Shown here in pieces: positions 12,926 to 24,700 of a stretch of 64,000 bases of DNA. Numbering within the stretch: position 1 is the stretch's first letter; the number at the start of each line of letters is the position of its first letter. A program made the translations under genes and the position numbers. The DNA comes from Hemibagrus wyckioides (Eukaryota > Chordata > Actinopteri > Siluriformes > Bagridae): contig NC_080710.1 in the NCBI RefSeq assembly GCF_019097595.1, positions 17,399,280-17,463,279 on the forward strand, written 5' to 3'. The notes under the pieces were generated by a model. The model saw only the letters and a list, made by a program, of their open reading frames with translations. It ran no database searches and was not told where the DNA came from.

Positions 12926-14337
12926 TATGTCCAATAAAAATTATATTTAAAGTAGGCAGGTTACTTATATTATGTCAAAGAATTTATAGAAGTTTAGAAT
13001 ATTCTTGAGAAATACGTTTTTGGTTTAGAAATAAATCACAATAATACACAGCATGTATGCATTTTTCCCCACTATGTAAGGCTGAAGTTTTTCATACCAT
13101 GTGTGCTGTTCATATCAGGCACACAATGTCAGTGTGTTAATGAATAATGCTTGAGTCTACTCTCTTACTATACAAACTGCCAACAAATTAACACTTGACC
13201 TCTTCATTTTAGACATTTGTAAAAAGACTCCTTGAGTAATAGTTTTCCAGCAAGGATAGGCAGAATTTCACTATTGAGTAAATGTTGAGACTACTAGTGT
13301 TTACAATGTAGCTGCAGGAAATCAGTTAACTATTGAAAATGCTGGTGAATTGTACAGTACTGTACTGAAAATGTAAAAGGAGAATAGTTTTCTGAATGGA
13401 CGGAATGAAGAAAACGTAACATTGATCACAGGAAACAAAATGTATCTGCTGTTAATCAAGTTAGTCAGGTTTGCTGTGGCGTGCAAAATCTTAATTACTA
13501 GTGATGCATGTTGTAGTCAAGGTTTTATTTACAGATAAATAAAATCCTTTGATAAGTAGTATTTCAGACGGCATGTGACAACATGTTGTGCATTGACAAT
13601 CCAATTTCTCTGCCCTGGGCTATTCTGCCTCTGCTTCTGCACTGGCTGTATAAGTCTCCTGTTCCCTTCTGGCTTTACTCCTATACTCAAAATTCTTTAT
13701 ATCTGTGTTTTCTGGTTTAAAATGATATAGTCCTGGGACCTTTTTTAAAAAAAAAATCACCTTAGCACCTGGTCCATTTTCATCCTGAGAGTAAACATAA
13801 TCTGTATCTGGAGTGGAATCCCACAGGATTGGTCATATATAAAGGGCTACTAAACCCTGAACCCCTAACTCCCATCATGCACTCTAGCCAATAAACACAC
13901 ACACTGCCTCCTTCACTGTCACCGGACTTTGAATTAGAGTCACCTGTTTCCATTCACACACACACATACACACAATCTTCTTTCATTCACCGATATGTCT
14001 TAAAGTATACACTTTGTGTTTTGATTATGCCAAGCATGATTTTTGATCCAGTTTGCCTATCATTCCTGTGATTTTGCCTTCCCTTCATTGCCCTTTTGCC
14101 AATTGCCTGTCCCTTAGATTCTAAGCTCTACTGTTGTGTACTGTTTTCTGTCATGTTAATAGAATGCCCTACCTGCAATTGCATCTCCATCTCATGACAA
14201 GTGTCTGCAATCTTGAACACTAACTTGTAGCTCCATGTGGTGTTGTAGCCAATAATTCATTTCTGGAGAGATGAGAAAATCTACTAAAAATCACTGTGTG
14301 ACATGTACAGTAATACTGGAACAATATTACTATAGGA

Positions 14338-14400
14338 CTATATATATACTATATATATACTATATACTATATATATACTATAGGACAATATTAATAGGAC
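14338..14400. repeat. AT-rich tandem repeat
   Basis: Repeated TATATACTA units with interspersed AGGACTATA. Low-complexity sequence able to fold on itself. Confidence 0.7.
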
Positions 14401-14600
14401 TATACACTGAATGGGATACCAATCCATTACAAGGCACCATGCATACACACGCCAATATTTTTTTTGGGAGCAAACCAGAGCACCCAAGGGAAATCCATAC
14501 AGGCTAGGGGAGAATATGCACAGAAACTTCACACAGAGAGTAACCCAAAGTCAGAATCAAACTGGGACCCTGCTCCCACCAAATTAGTAACCATTTCCTA
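14401..14600 (+). repeat. Degraded SINE-like repeat fragment
   Basis: Carries decayed versions of the blocks seen at 2625-2905, for example 'aaaccagagcacccaaggg', a 'gggagaatatgcacagaaac' piece and 'cagaatcaaactgggaccc'. Older and more diverged than that copy. Confidence 0.55.
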
Positions 14601-15412
14601 TGACATGCTGTAAGTTACGTTCATAATCCTTAGTTTTGCGTACTGTCGTTTTTTTCATTTGCTCAAAACCATAGATTATAATCATCTAAATATTTTTTGA
14701 AAAGAAATAGAAAAAATAAATTAAACAACAATATCCTCCTTTACCAACCTTTCCCTTACCTTGCACAAACACTCATTTTACTGTTCAGTTCATCCAACTC
14801 TCCAAAAACAGACAATTCACTCATATTCTCAGCAATAACTGACATTCAGCCCTGGCATTTACACAATGACAAGCGCAGTTCTGACATTGATGAACCCAGG
14901 CTTTATTGCATGCTCTGACATATTCGGCTTTGAGATTAACATACGCTGACATTGTGTAATAATTCATATCCCATATATTTGCTTTTCTATAACACAATAC
15001 AGATGGTAGAATATCACATTTGAAAGTCACAGTGATTTAATTAATGTGGCCAGAACAAATGAATGCTTTATTAATATTTGTGTGTGTGTGTTGTGATTCC
15101 TGATTTAAGTGGATTAATAGACTCTACTATGGGATTCTGGCAAAAGGCTGTAGTTAAGCCTAGGCATTAATAGGTTGTCATACAGCATAATGGTTAGGAC
15201 TTGGTGTCAGTTTAGGAATCACTTCCATTATTATGTCCTGGCATGAATTAAGAGCTTCTGGTTGCTGGACACTTAGAAAGGTGTAGGTTTTATGTGATAA
15301 GGGAATTTATCACTGGGAATGGATGTAGAGAATGGAAATCACCATTAACCAATCAACAATTAAAAACTTCCTAGAATATACTGTACATCTGCATGTTTCG
15401 ATTTATCTGTGA

Positions 15413-15664
15413 TTATAGGTCTGAGTGAAATCTCCATATATATATATTTTTTTTTAAAAACAAGTGAACAGGGTTTTGCTTGATTAGATTAAAAAAGTTG
15501 ATTAACTCAGCCAAATACACAGAAGCGCTAGGAGATGAGATGTTGCACATCTCCTCTTCCTCCAGCAGCTCCTCCTCATCTCCCTCTCTCTGTGCTTTTC
15601 TTCTCTCAATCTTACTCTGGCTTTCATCAAGCCTTTCCTTTCCTCTGCTCTCCAAATGATCCAT
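15413..15664 (-). other. Purine-rich stretch with open frame, coding not supported
   Basis: The minus strand is open for 83 codons starting MDHLESRGKERLDESQSK, with a Glu-rich middle caused by GAG-rich DNA. I recognise no domain or homologue and see no paired splice sites with flanking exons. It is most likely a low-complexity chance frame, noted because of its odd composition. Confidence 0.15.
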
Positions 15665-17655
15665 CCATCAGCTTGTTATCTCACTAATTGAGTGCTTAAA
15701 TGAATCAGGCAGCATAGACTATAGATGAGAATGAAGAAGGATGAAGGTTCCTCCTCTGCTCTCTGCTTGCTCTGTTCACTCAACAATAATGTTGTTTAAA
15801 CAGCAGCTACACGGTTAACGTCTCTGCTTGAAATCAAGATCCAAATTGTTTCATTAGAAAACAATGCCTCATACCTTTCAGTATGTGTCTTCTTAATGTG
15901 CTGCCGATTTTACGTGCTAATTTTGCAGTATTAGGCTGCAAGAGTAAAAATCAATGGCAAGAATTTTAGATTATTTTAGATGAATATTATTTACACAGAG
16001 TTAAACAAGTTATACAGAAACAGTAAAAGGCGGTGACTTTGTATAGTGCTTAATAAGTTACCAACATGTAAGCGCTTATCAGTATGCATACTCTGAGCAT
16101 TTAGTTGAACAACCTATAACTTTTTGAATAACATATATCAAAGGTTAGATTTTTATTGCACTCTGACCTGTGTTATAGTGGCATTAGAAGATTTTGTAAG
16201 TCATTGATGTCTGTTCCTGTCTTTATTTGCACATGAATACTTGTGGCAGAATCCAATCAGGCTGGGGTTAAAGGGGATTATTGCAGCACTTAGACCAGCT
16301 CTCAGGAGCTTGATTAAAGGGTTTAGAGAGCTTTTACGTGCAGACCTGTAAAAACACGTCTGCTACATGGACAGGTTTAGACCCAAAGAGTTTATATTGC
16401 AGATCTAACATGTGGATTTTCCAAACTATATTAATGGCTGTTCTTTGAAGCCATGGTCCATAAGCTGCCAAGAAGAAAATGTCTCCTTTATCTTGTGCTA
16501 TGCCTCCTCCATATTGCTGGATATTGGTTCAAATCCAGTGCTCATGATCCTATCAGTGTGGGCGGTCTGAAATCAAATGTCCTTTAGTATGAAACCATGT
16601 CCTGTATTGTCAATAAAAATGCTTCCCAATTTTTGAGTTTGGTGGCTGACATGTTTCCAGACACAGAATTACAGGATTCACTTGTACTATTTTAGAGCTC
16701 TTTGTTACATCTCTATTGCACTGGAAGTAAGAAGAAAAGATTTACATGGCTTAAGCGATCCCCACTAATTCATCCTTTTCCATCTGATGAAGCTACATTC
16801 TGCTCTGTTGCTGAATTCAAGACTGCACTAGCAATCACTTCTTGTCCTTCTTTCTTGTTCAGCAACATCCGGCTAGAGATTTAAGTCCATATGTTTGGAC
16901 CCTGGCTCCCAGCATGCCCTTGTGTTCTTGACCCCCTTCAGTGAGGCAGGAAGGTGTTTTGCTCCTCTCCCATGGTCTGCACATATGTCCTAGGATGCGG
17001 GAGTCTTATGTAGATTACCTCACATGTCACTTTGGCAACTACAATGGTGCTGGAACATAAAGGCAGTGTGTAGTGTTTTACAAAGTGTGAGACCACTGGC
17101 TAAGTATTGTTCACTTGAACACAGCTTCCTTAGTGCTCAGTACACTTCTGCTTCTATACTATGACCTATAATGATACAAAGCACTGGCACTCTACAGCAA
17201 TGCCGACTGACCTTGCATAGCAGTCGATAAATATGGAGAATGTCTGATTGCACGTGCCGAATGAAGAGATGAGGTAGGCAGGAATGAAAGATTTAAATGA
17301 AATTGCTAAACAGTGGGAGAGTGTGATAGGAGATAGGGAGGAAGCAGAAGCTGGTATAGTAGACATGAAAGGATGGATTAAAAGTCACCTTGCAGCATTA
17401 TAGAGATGAGAGGGAGAGGTGAATCCTGTGCTCTCCCAGAGATGCTGTGTGCGTAGCATGCACGTCAGTTCTTGGCCTTCCTATATACCTATAAATAGAC
17501 TACTGTCTGCTAAAAAAAAGGTCTTTGAGGATGATAACTGACTTTCCAGAATTTGATCTTTATCTATAATATTTATCCTTTATTTCATAGCAGCTTATCT
17601 TTGCCAAGAAACATTTGCGACATAGTCAGTGTCTGTAGCTGGCAAACCCACATGC

Positions 17656-17678
17656 CATATATATATATATATATATAC
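17656..17678. repeat. (AT)n microsatellite
   Basis: About ten AT units immediately left of the 23-bp inverted repeat at 17686-17747. Confidence 0.85.
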
Positions 17679-17685
17679 ATATATA

Positions 17686-17747
17686 CAAGGATTAGATTAG
17701 ATGACTATGTTAGTCGATATATATATAGTCATCTAATCTAATCCTTG
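17686..17747. repeat. Perfect 23-bp inverted repeat (hairpin)
   Basis: The left arm 17686-17708 (CAAGGATTAGATTAGATGAC plus TAT) is the exact reverse complement of the right arm 17725-17747. The spacer is 16 bases and contains GTTAGTCG and an AT run. The right arm is followed by further imperfect ATCTAATC/ATCTGATC units up to about 17778, so the arm motif also exists as a decayed direct repeat. Likely a simple-repeat expansion that inverted. Any RNA role is speculative. Confidence 0.85.
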
Positions 17748-19079
17748 TCATCCAATCTAATCATCTGATCTAGTCATTTTCCTTGGATGACCTTTTTGGT
17801 GTCTGTTTTTAGTACACCAGTGGTTTCTTCCAATTTAAGGACAGACCACATTGTTGTATTTGGCTATGACCTTGTGCATGGTTCTAATTAAGTTTCCATC
17901 TTTTCTCAGCTTCAAAAAGGCTTGCTTTTTTCCCCATAGACAGCTCTCTGGTCTTCATGACAGTTTATCCTTTTTAATAACAGATGCAGTCTTCACAGTT
18001 GAAACCCTGGGCTCAAACCAAGAGTAGACATTCATATTTTAAACAACACAATAGGACAAATCTGGACAACATGAAACACCTGTCAGTCACATGTTCCAAT
18101 ATTTCCTATCACTTAAAAAACAAAAAAAGAGGCCATTTTTAACACATGCAGATCTAAATATGAGTAACTGAAGGCTCAGAAGATTGTCTCATGTCTGTTC
18201 TAATACTTTCAGAGGGGACTGGATTTTCTAGTTGCTCCAGTATAGCTGGTAGTATTCTGCATTTGTATTCTAGATTTGTGTAATATTCATCCACAAAAGC
18301 ATTTTTGTTGGTACATTTCATTGTGCTTAGCACAAACATTAAGACTACACATGCTGAGTATTGCATAGTCAAAGACAATAGTCCTCACATTTTTACTGTA
18401 AAAAGTTTATTAGATCAGTACTGAGAAACAATGATGTATTTGAATGCTCATAATGCAATTCTCAATGATCACAATATTCCTATAGGTTTTTAAAACCCAC
18501 AATTCTTTTCTTATAAGTGTAAACTTATACAAGGATTTTTGTTTTCTGTGTTCTGAATAAACTGTTCTTAGAAATATCTAGAAACAACAACTCAACAATA
18601 GCAGTTCTCTTGACTTATATATTCTTGCTCTTGCTACATAAGAAAGGTCATATATTATGTGGTTACGGTGGAGCCTGCACGTTCCTAAAGGCTTTCTTCC
18701 TTATCATTCCTGCTTCCACCAGGTTCTGAGAAGTATTAATCCTTTAATGGGATGACATTGATGTGCGGTATTGATTGCCTCTTTATCTGCATAAGGGACC
18801 ACCCACCCACCTCCCGCTCATCACCTCACTGATTTTGATAACATTGTCCAAATGTTGCATCTTCAACCCTGCTTCAGACGTCCTGCTGTTCAGGCATGCA
18901 TGAGCACACAATACATTGCAACACAACAGCTGAGTGAGCCAGGTGGAGCTCTGAACAGATGTGCATGACTCGGAAATGCATTACCAGTCATCCCTCAAAT
19001 GAGTAGCGTAAAAGAAACAAACTGATGCCACTGGACAATCATTCATTCATTCATGCATTCAGAAACCACATTGCTCTGT

Positions 19080-19234
19080 AATCTGGGAACGCTAGGGATA
19101 AGGCAGGTATAACCTGGGAATGCTAGGTATAAGGCAGGTATAACCTGGGAATGCTAGGGATAAGGCAGGTATAACCTGGGAATGCTAGGTATAAGGCAGG
19201 TATAACCTGGGAATGCTAGGGATAAGGCAGATAT
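19080..19234. repeat. 31-bp minisatellite, five copies with alternating variants
   Basis: Unit starts fall at 19080, 19111, 19142, 19173 and 19204, exactly 31 bp apart. The unit core is CTGGGAATGCTAGG(G/T)ATA followed by AGGCAG. Copies 1, 3 and 5 carry GGGATA and copies 2 and 4 carry GGTATA, so the effective repeat may be a 62-bp dimer. The first and last copies have private substitutions. Confidence 0.9.
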
Positions 19235-19265
19235 AACAATGTGCGTGAGCCACCACACCAGCCCA

Positions 19266-19274
19266 TTGAAGTAC

Positions 19275-19315
<41 letters not shown>

Positions 19316-19340
19316 TACACACACACACACACACACACAT
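19266..19340. repeat. (CT)n(CA)n compound microsatellite
   Basis: About 14 CT units pass directly into about 20 CA units with one TA interruption. Follows the 31-bp minisatellite by about 30 bp. Confidence 0.9.
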
Positions 19341-19495
19341 TTCCAACAAGGGCCAGTTTAATGTAGCCAGTTCACCCCTGGACATATTTTTGGGAGGTGG
19401 GAAGAAACTGATGTACATTCATTATAATAAAAATCAGGTCTTAGTTGTTAATATTTTGCTTACCTATTTTTTATTCTGAAAGCCCCTACAAAATA

Positions 19496-20750
19496 CACTA
19501 TATTGCCAAAAGTATTCGCTCACCCAGCCAAATAATCAGAATCAGGTGTTCCAATCACTTCCATGGCCACAGGTGTATAAAATCAAGCACCTAGGCATGC
19601 AGACTGTTTTTACAAACATTTGTGAAAGAATGGGTCGCTCTCAGGAGCTCAGTGAATTCCAGCGTGGAACTGTGATAGGATGCCACCTGTGCAACAAATC
19701 CAGTCGTGAAATTTCCTCGCTCCTAAATATTCCACAGTCAACTGTCAGCTGTATTATAAGAACGTGGAAGTGTTTGGGAACGACAGCAACTCAGCCACGA
19801 AGTGGTAGGCCCCGTAAACTGACGGAGCGGGGTCAGCGGATGCTGATATTGCGGATACATAGTGCGAAGAGGTCGCCAACTTTCTGCAGAGTCAATCGCT
19901 ACAGACCTCCAAACTTCATGTGGCCTTCAGATTAGCTCAAGAACAGTGCGCAGAGAGCTTCATGGAATGGGTTTCCATGGCCGAGCAGCTGCATCCAAGC
20001 CATACATCACCAAGTCCAATGCAAAGCGTCGGATGCAGTGGTGTAAAGCACGCCGCCACTGGACTCTAGAGCAGTGGAGACGCATTCTCTGGAGTGACGA
20101 ATCGCGCTTCTCCATCTGGAAATCTGATGGACGAGTCTGGGTTTGGTGGTTGCCAGGAGAACGGTACTTGTCTGACTGCATTGTGCCAAGTGTAAAGTTT
20201 GGTGGAGGGGGGATTATGGTGTGGGGTTGTTTTTCAGGAGCTGGGCTTGGCCCCTTAGTTCCAGTGAAAGGAACTCTGAATGCTTCAGCATACCAAGACA
20301 TTTTGGACAATTCCATGCTCCCAACTTTGTGGGAACAGTTTGGAGCTGGCCCCTTCCTCTTCCAACATGACTGTGCACCAGTGCACAAAGCAAGGTCCAT
20401 AAAGACATGGATGACAGAGTCTGGTGTGGATGAACTTGACTGGCCTGCACAGAGTCCTGACCTCAACCCGATAGAACACCTTTGGGATGAATTAGAGCGG
20501 AGACTGAGAGCCAGGCCTTCTCATCCAACATCAGTGTGTGACCTCACAAATGTGCTTCTGGAAGAATGGTCAAAAATTCCCATAAACACACTCCTAAACC
20601 TTGTGGACAGCCTTCCCAGAAGAGTTGAAGCTGTTATAGCTGCAAAGGGTGGACCGACGTCATATTGAACCCTATGGATTAGGAATGGGATGTCACTTAA
20701 GTTCATATGCGAGTCAAGGCAGGTGAGCGAATACTTTTGGCAATATAGTG
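19496..20750 (+). mobile_element. Tc1-like transposon, copy 2 (frameshifted)
   Basis: Same family, orientation and 29-bp inverted ends as the element at 11678-12925, again flanked by TA (19494-19495 and 20751-20752). Its length is 1255 bp, 7 bp longer than copy 1, and the whole difference is one net 7-bp insertion at about 19846-19857. Reading the two copies side by side I count about 17 single-base differences, giving roughly 98-99% identity, so they share a recent source. Confidence 0.95.
19630..20668 (+). pseudogene. Tc1-like transposase pseudogene
   Basis: Frame 1 runs from the ATG at 19630 (MGRSQELS) through the DNA-binding region to about codon 72, where the net 7-bp insertion near 19846-19857 shifts the frame and leads to an early stop near 19935. 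The remaining two thirds stay open in another frame to 20668 and keep all three catalytic positions: the WSDES Asp, the QHDCAP Asp and the SPDLNPIE Glu. The damage is therefore a single lesion. The copy cannot make its own full transposase but keeps intact ends and could be moved in trans. Confidence 0.92.
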
Positions 20751-21586
20751 TATATCTGTCCACTACATGCCTAGGTCCCAAAACATGTTTGTATCTGGAG
20801 CATTCAAGATGATCTTCTCTCTTTTCACCAACCAGTTTCCTGCTGGCTGTGAATGGGTTAAAACACTTTAATCTGAAGTGCATCGTTTGTGCTATCCCTC
20901 TACAGTCCACCCACTTTAATGCTGATGGACAGGAATTGGGTCAAACCATGTGTACCACATACAGGCACCTTTCATCACAACGGTCTCCACGTCAGCAAAG
21001 ACGTCAGCTCTGAGAGGCTGAATACACCTCATAAACAAAAGCTCAAACGCAAACATGGTGATAGAAGAATAACACGCATTTCAGCCGCCACCAGACACAA
21101 GCCATTTGTCCAGCCATAGCGGTGGCAGCTGTGTTCTGTTTATCTGCTGGGACTGAAACGAGTATGAAGTGGTGCAGACATCACTGAAGAAGACACACTA
21201 TGATTTAGGCATTCAGCCACTACGTCAGTGTGAGAGTAAGTGCTGTCTGGCAATCAACATATTGTAGGCAGTGAGAGTGGAGATGAATTGTTTGTTGGCT
21301 GTCGTAGTATTCATTTGTCATGTAGAGCTGAATATAAAATTATTTCAAGTGGTACAGACATTTACAGGAGGGGACCCAGCCCACGGGGCCAGAATTAGTC
21401 CACGGGACCAAAAAAAATGCTCTGTGTGTGAAAAATACATTAAAATTCTCTAACTGTCTTATTAAATTTTTGCTTGAAAACACAATGCCATTTATGAAGC
21501 AGGCCTCCTACTGGTTCAGTAAACAGCTTTATTTATTTATTTATTCTTTTTATTAAAGTTGTTTTGTTTGTTGTGTTTCCGTGCAG
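20751..21586 (+). other. Unique DNA before the first pde1c exon in the window
   Basis: Contains an open frame at 20889-21119 following a 'ccctctacag' acceptor-like site, rich in Lys, Arg and His (starting at ATG 20890 region, SPPTLMLMDRN). I recognise no PDE1 or other homology in it. The rest shows nothing beyond a polypyrimidine tract and acceptor at 21586. Confidence 0.3.
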
Positions 21587-21700
21587 ATTACGATGTCTGG
21601 TGAAACAGCTGGAGCGGGGTGAGGCCTCTGTTGTTGACCTAAAGAAGAACCTGGAGTATGCAGCTTCTGTACTGGAGTCAGTGTACATCGAGGAGACACG
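21587..21700 (+). CDS. pde1c: pde1c exon (first in window), N-terminal regulatory segment
   Basis: The acceptor is ttccgtgcag and the donor CACG|gtaata. One base completes a codon begun in an unseen upstream exon. It encodes LRCLVKQLERGEASVVDL and on through EYAASVLESVYIEET, the highly conserved PDE1 segment just after the calmodulin-binding helix. Confidence 0.95.
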
Positions 21701-24700
21701 GTAATATGAACACCAACTCCACATTTGTCTTTCTGTTGATAATATTACAAATATAAACCAGATCTGTAATGAAAACTCTTTATACTCAGTCCCTTTGTAG
21801 CACTGTGCTTGCTATTTGTGAAAATGTAGTCAGATTTATCCGAGTACCAGAAGTCTGAGGCCAAAGATATATGTTATTAAGTGCTGTAAACAGGTTCATT
21901 GCACAGACATGCTTCAAGCTTCAATGTTATAAGGTTCGAGGAGTGGCATGTGAATGATTGAATGTGTTCAGTGTCCTAATCTGACCATAGATCTCAAGTT
22001 GTTGTCCTTACTGCCACATTTTGATTTCTGATTTTGTGATGAGTGACATGTGTGTTTTTTTTTTGTGTGTATTGTCTCCTCCAGACGACTGGTGGACACA
22101 GAAGATGAGCTCAGTGACATACAATCGGATTCGGTGCCTTCAGAGGTGCGGGACTGGCTGGCCTCCACCTTTACGCGACAAATGGGGTTGATGCTTAGGC
22201 GGACAGAGGAGAAACCACGTTTCCGCAGTATCGTCCATGCTGTGCAGGCTGGGATATTCGTAGAGAGGTATGTAGTAGACTGGTACACCATCAGTATCAC
22301 AAAGGCAACAGAAGTGAATGATTTACATAGAATTTCACTGGTGCATAGTACAGAAAAAAGTAATCGTGACGTCCTTGTGTAGTATTTTGTAGGTAATTTA
22401 TGCTTGCTCTAATATTTGGTAAATTTATGTTATCTCTCTCTGACAGAATGTACCGGCGGACGTCCAACATGGTGGGATTAAGCTATCCGCCCAGCGTGAT
22501 CACAGTACTAAAGGTATTAGCAGTTCAAGCTAGGGCCAGGCAATATGACAAAACTATCTCAAAGCCTTGTTTCTTGAAGCCATTTCTATAATAAACAATA
22601 TGTATTATGTCATATAGGTTTGTGAGCAGGTGCTGTATATATATGTATATATATATAAAACTTAAATAATATTTTATTTCATTTAATGTTATATTTAGCT
22701 CAAGCTGCAGGCCAACCCCTGCATTCTGACATACAGCAATTTTATTGCCAGTCACCAGTCGCTGTTGTGTGAAGTCATCAGTAGGCGTTTCTGCTATTGG
22801 TTGCCATAGTAATAACGTTTATCAGCAGGTGGCGCAACTAGCATTCCAATTCTTGCCACTAAAATCATCAGTATATACTGTATCTGCATCATATCATAGG
22901 TGATGAAGGAGAAGGAGCGTGTGCTCTTGGCCATGGATCACATGCATTCTACTCTCTTTACTCCTATTGATTGTTGCTGCACTAAGTCTCTCCATATTTG
23001 TATAGAGATAAAGGTTTCTCAACTCTCAGAATGAATGGTCTCCATTCGCTTTGTCAGTGTGAGTTGCTGTATGTGTGAACCGAGCATTATGGCTCAAAGA
23101 TTAAGTAAAGTCAACCTTATCTAATCTCAAGCCCTTCACATTAGTAAGCATATGTTAAAATGTATAACATATGTGTAATACACATAGTGTCTATGTTTGC
23201 GAATCCATGATTTTATGTTATAGTATAGTTAAGGATACTTGCTTTGCAGTGAACACTGTGCTCAGTACCAGAGGAAAATAATTGCTCTACTGGGAGATGT
23301 CAGAATCTCAGCAATACAAACACAACTGTTTAATCAACCAAAGTGCAAAATTGATCTGAGTTATATGGCAAGCCAAAGGCCTGAAGGAGTTCACCTGTAA
23401 AAATAGATGAAGAAATAATATACAGCTATAACAGAAATAATAAGCATTCACAGCATATTCTCCGTGTTCATTATCCATTTCTACGTCCTCTATAACCACT
23501 GGGAAAGCAGTGTGGGATCGTCTAGCATCTCGCATCAATATCTATTAGCATTAGCATTATCTATTAGCATTATCTGCATCTGTCAGGGTTATTTACTTTG
23601 TGTAGCTTCCCCAGTCTTTGCTAGTAAAAACATGCCAGTGGATTTGACAAATATGGCTTTGGATTTGATATGATGTCTTAGCCGCTGATGTTCTGCTTGG
23701 CCCAGGGTGTCTGACTGATGGATTTTGTTCTCTGGGCTTCAGCAACAGAGGCATGGTGTTGCCATTGGTCTGGACCCCAGGGTCCTCTAAGCCTCTCGCC
23801 TCTGACAGAGACTGAGCACAGGAGAAACCTTTCAAATTTGAAATGTAAATTTTTAATGTGCCATATTTCAGATGTTAGCTGTGCAGCACTGTCAAATCTA
23901 TGTGGAACTTTATTTCACACTGAAGGAAAAACAGAGTGGAAAGGAAACAAGTTAGTTCAGTAAATTAGCCACAGGCATTGTGTGGTGCGGTTCGGTTGCT
24001 GTGCGTTATTATTGGAATTCATTTAATAAGTCCAGCAACTCCTACTCGAATGTTATAGAGAATGTCCACAGGTTCACTGAGAATGTTCACTCTCTCTGCC
24101 TCATCCCCTTATCTTTATTGTAATGATGATTAGCTAATCACCCCATACAAATTAGGTTTTTGGAACCTTGTGTATATGAATCAGTTCTGAAAATCTCATC
24201 ATATTAGGACTGTTGAGCAGCATGTACCCATATGAATAAACAAAAAAAGTACATGGTCACTAACAAATCAACAAGAAATTCTATATTTGACTTTTCCCAG
24301 ATGACATGGCAAACACAATGTCACCCTGAATAGACTGATATTTTTATATGCTAATAAGAGTCTTATTGTTCTTTTTCTTTTAGCATGTGGATACATGGTC
24401 ATTTGATGTGTTTGCGCTGAATGATGCAAGCGGAGATCATGCACTAAAATTTATATTTTACGAGCTCCTCACCAGATATGATCTAATCAATCGCTTCAAG
24501 GTAAGCTATTTAAAGTAAAATGTTCTTTTCCTTTTTTTTGTTTTGTAACTGTGCATTGCAGAATGTTAGGCCAATCAAAATATAGTTGGATGTGCTGTAT
24601 AAGTAAACACAGTTTGTAAATTTGCTGTAAAAATGAGACAATAACTGTTCTGTTTTTTCACAAACATATGTCTGTTCCATGTGTCTGTGCTGCTTTAAAA

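Larger units (their letters stand above)
1..21586. other. Gene-free DNA upstream of the first recognised pde1c exon
   Basis: No exon could be supported here by protein similarity together with splice sites. The exon that should precede 21587 in PDE1 genes, encoding the calmodulin-binding helix, was searched for by eye and not found, so this is either the large first intron of pde1c or its upstream flank. What is seen is AT-rich unique sequence with simple repeats, SINE-like fragments, a decayed Tc1 element and two young Tc1 elements, each listed separately. Open frames in this region are short, have no recognisable domain, or follow low-complexity DNA. Confidence 0.6.

Noticed and set aside
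20889..21119. Basic, His-rich frame just before the first pde1c exon
   Set aside because: Looked at as an alternative pde1c first exon, but it shows no PDE1 similarity, ends in a stop, and has no donor joining it to 21587.
1..21586. Missing pde1c calmodulin-binding exon (KIWLRLRGLRKYKKTSQ-type)
   Set aside because: Looked for by eye in the plus strand and not found. It may lie before the window or be missed; no coordinates are claimed.
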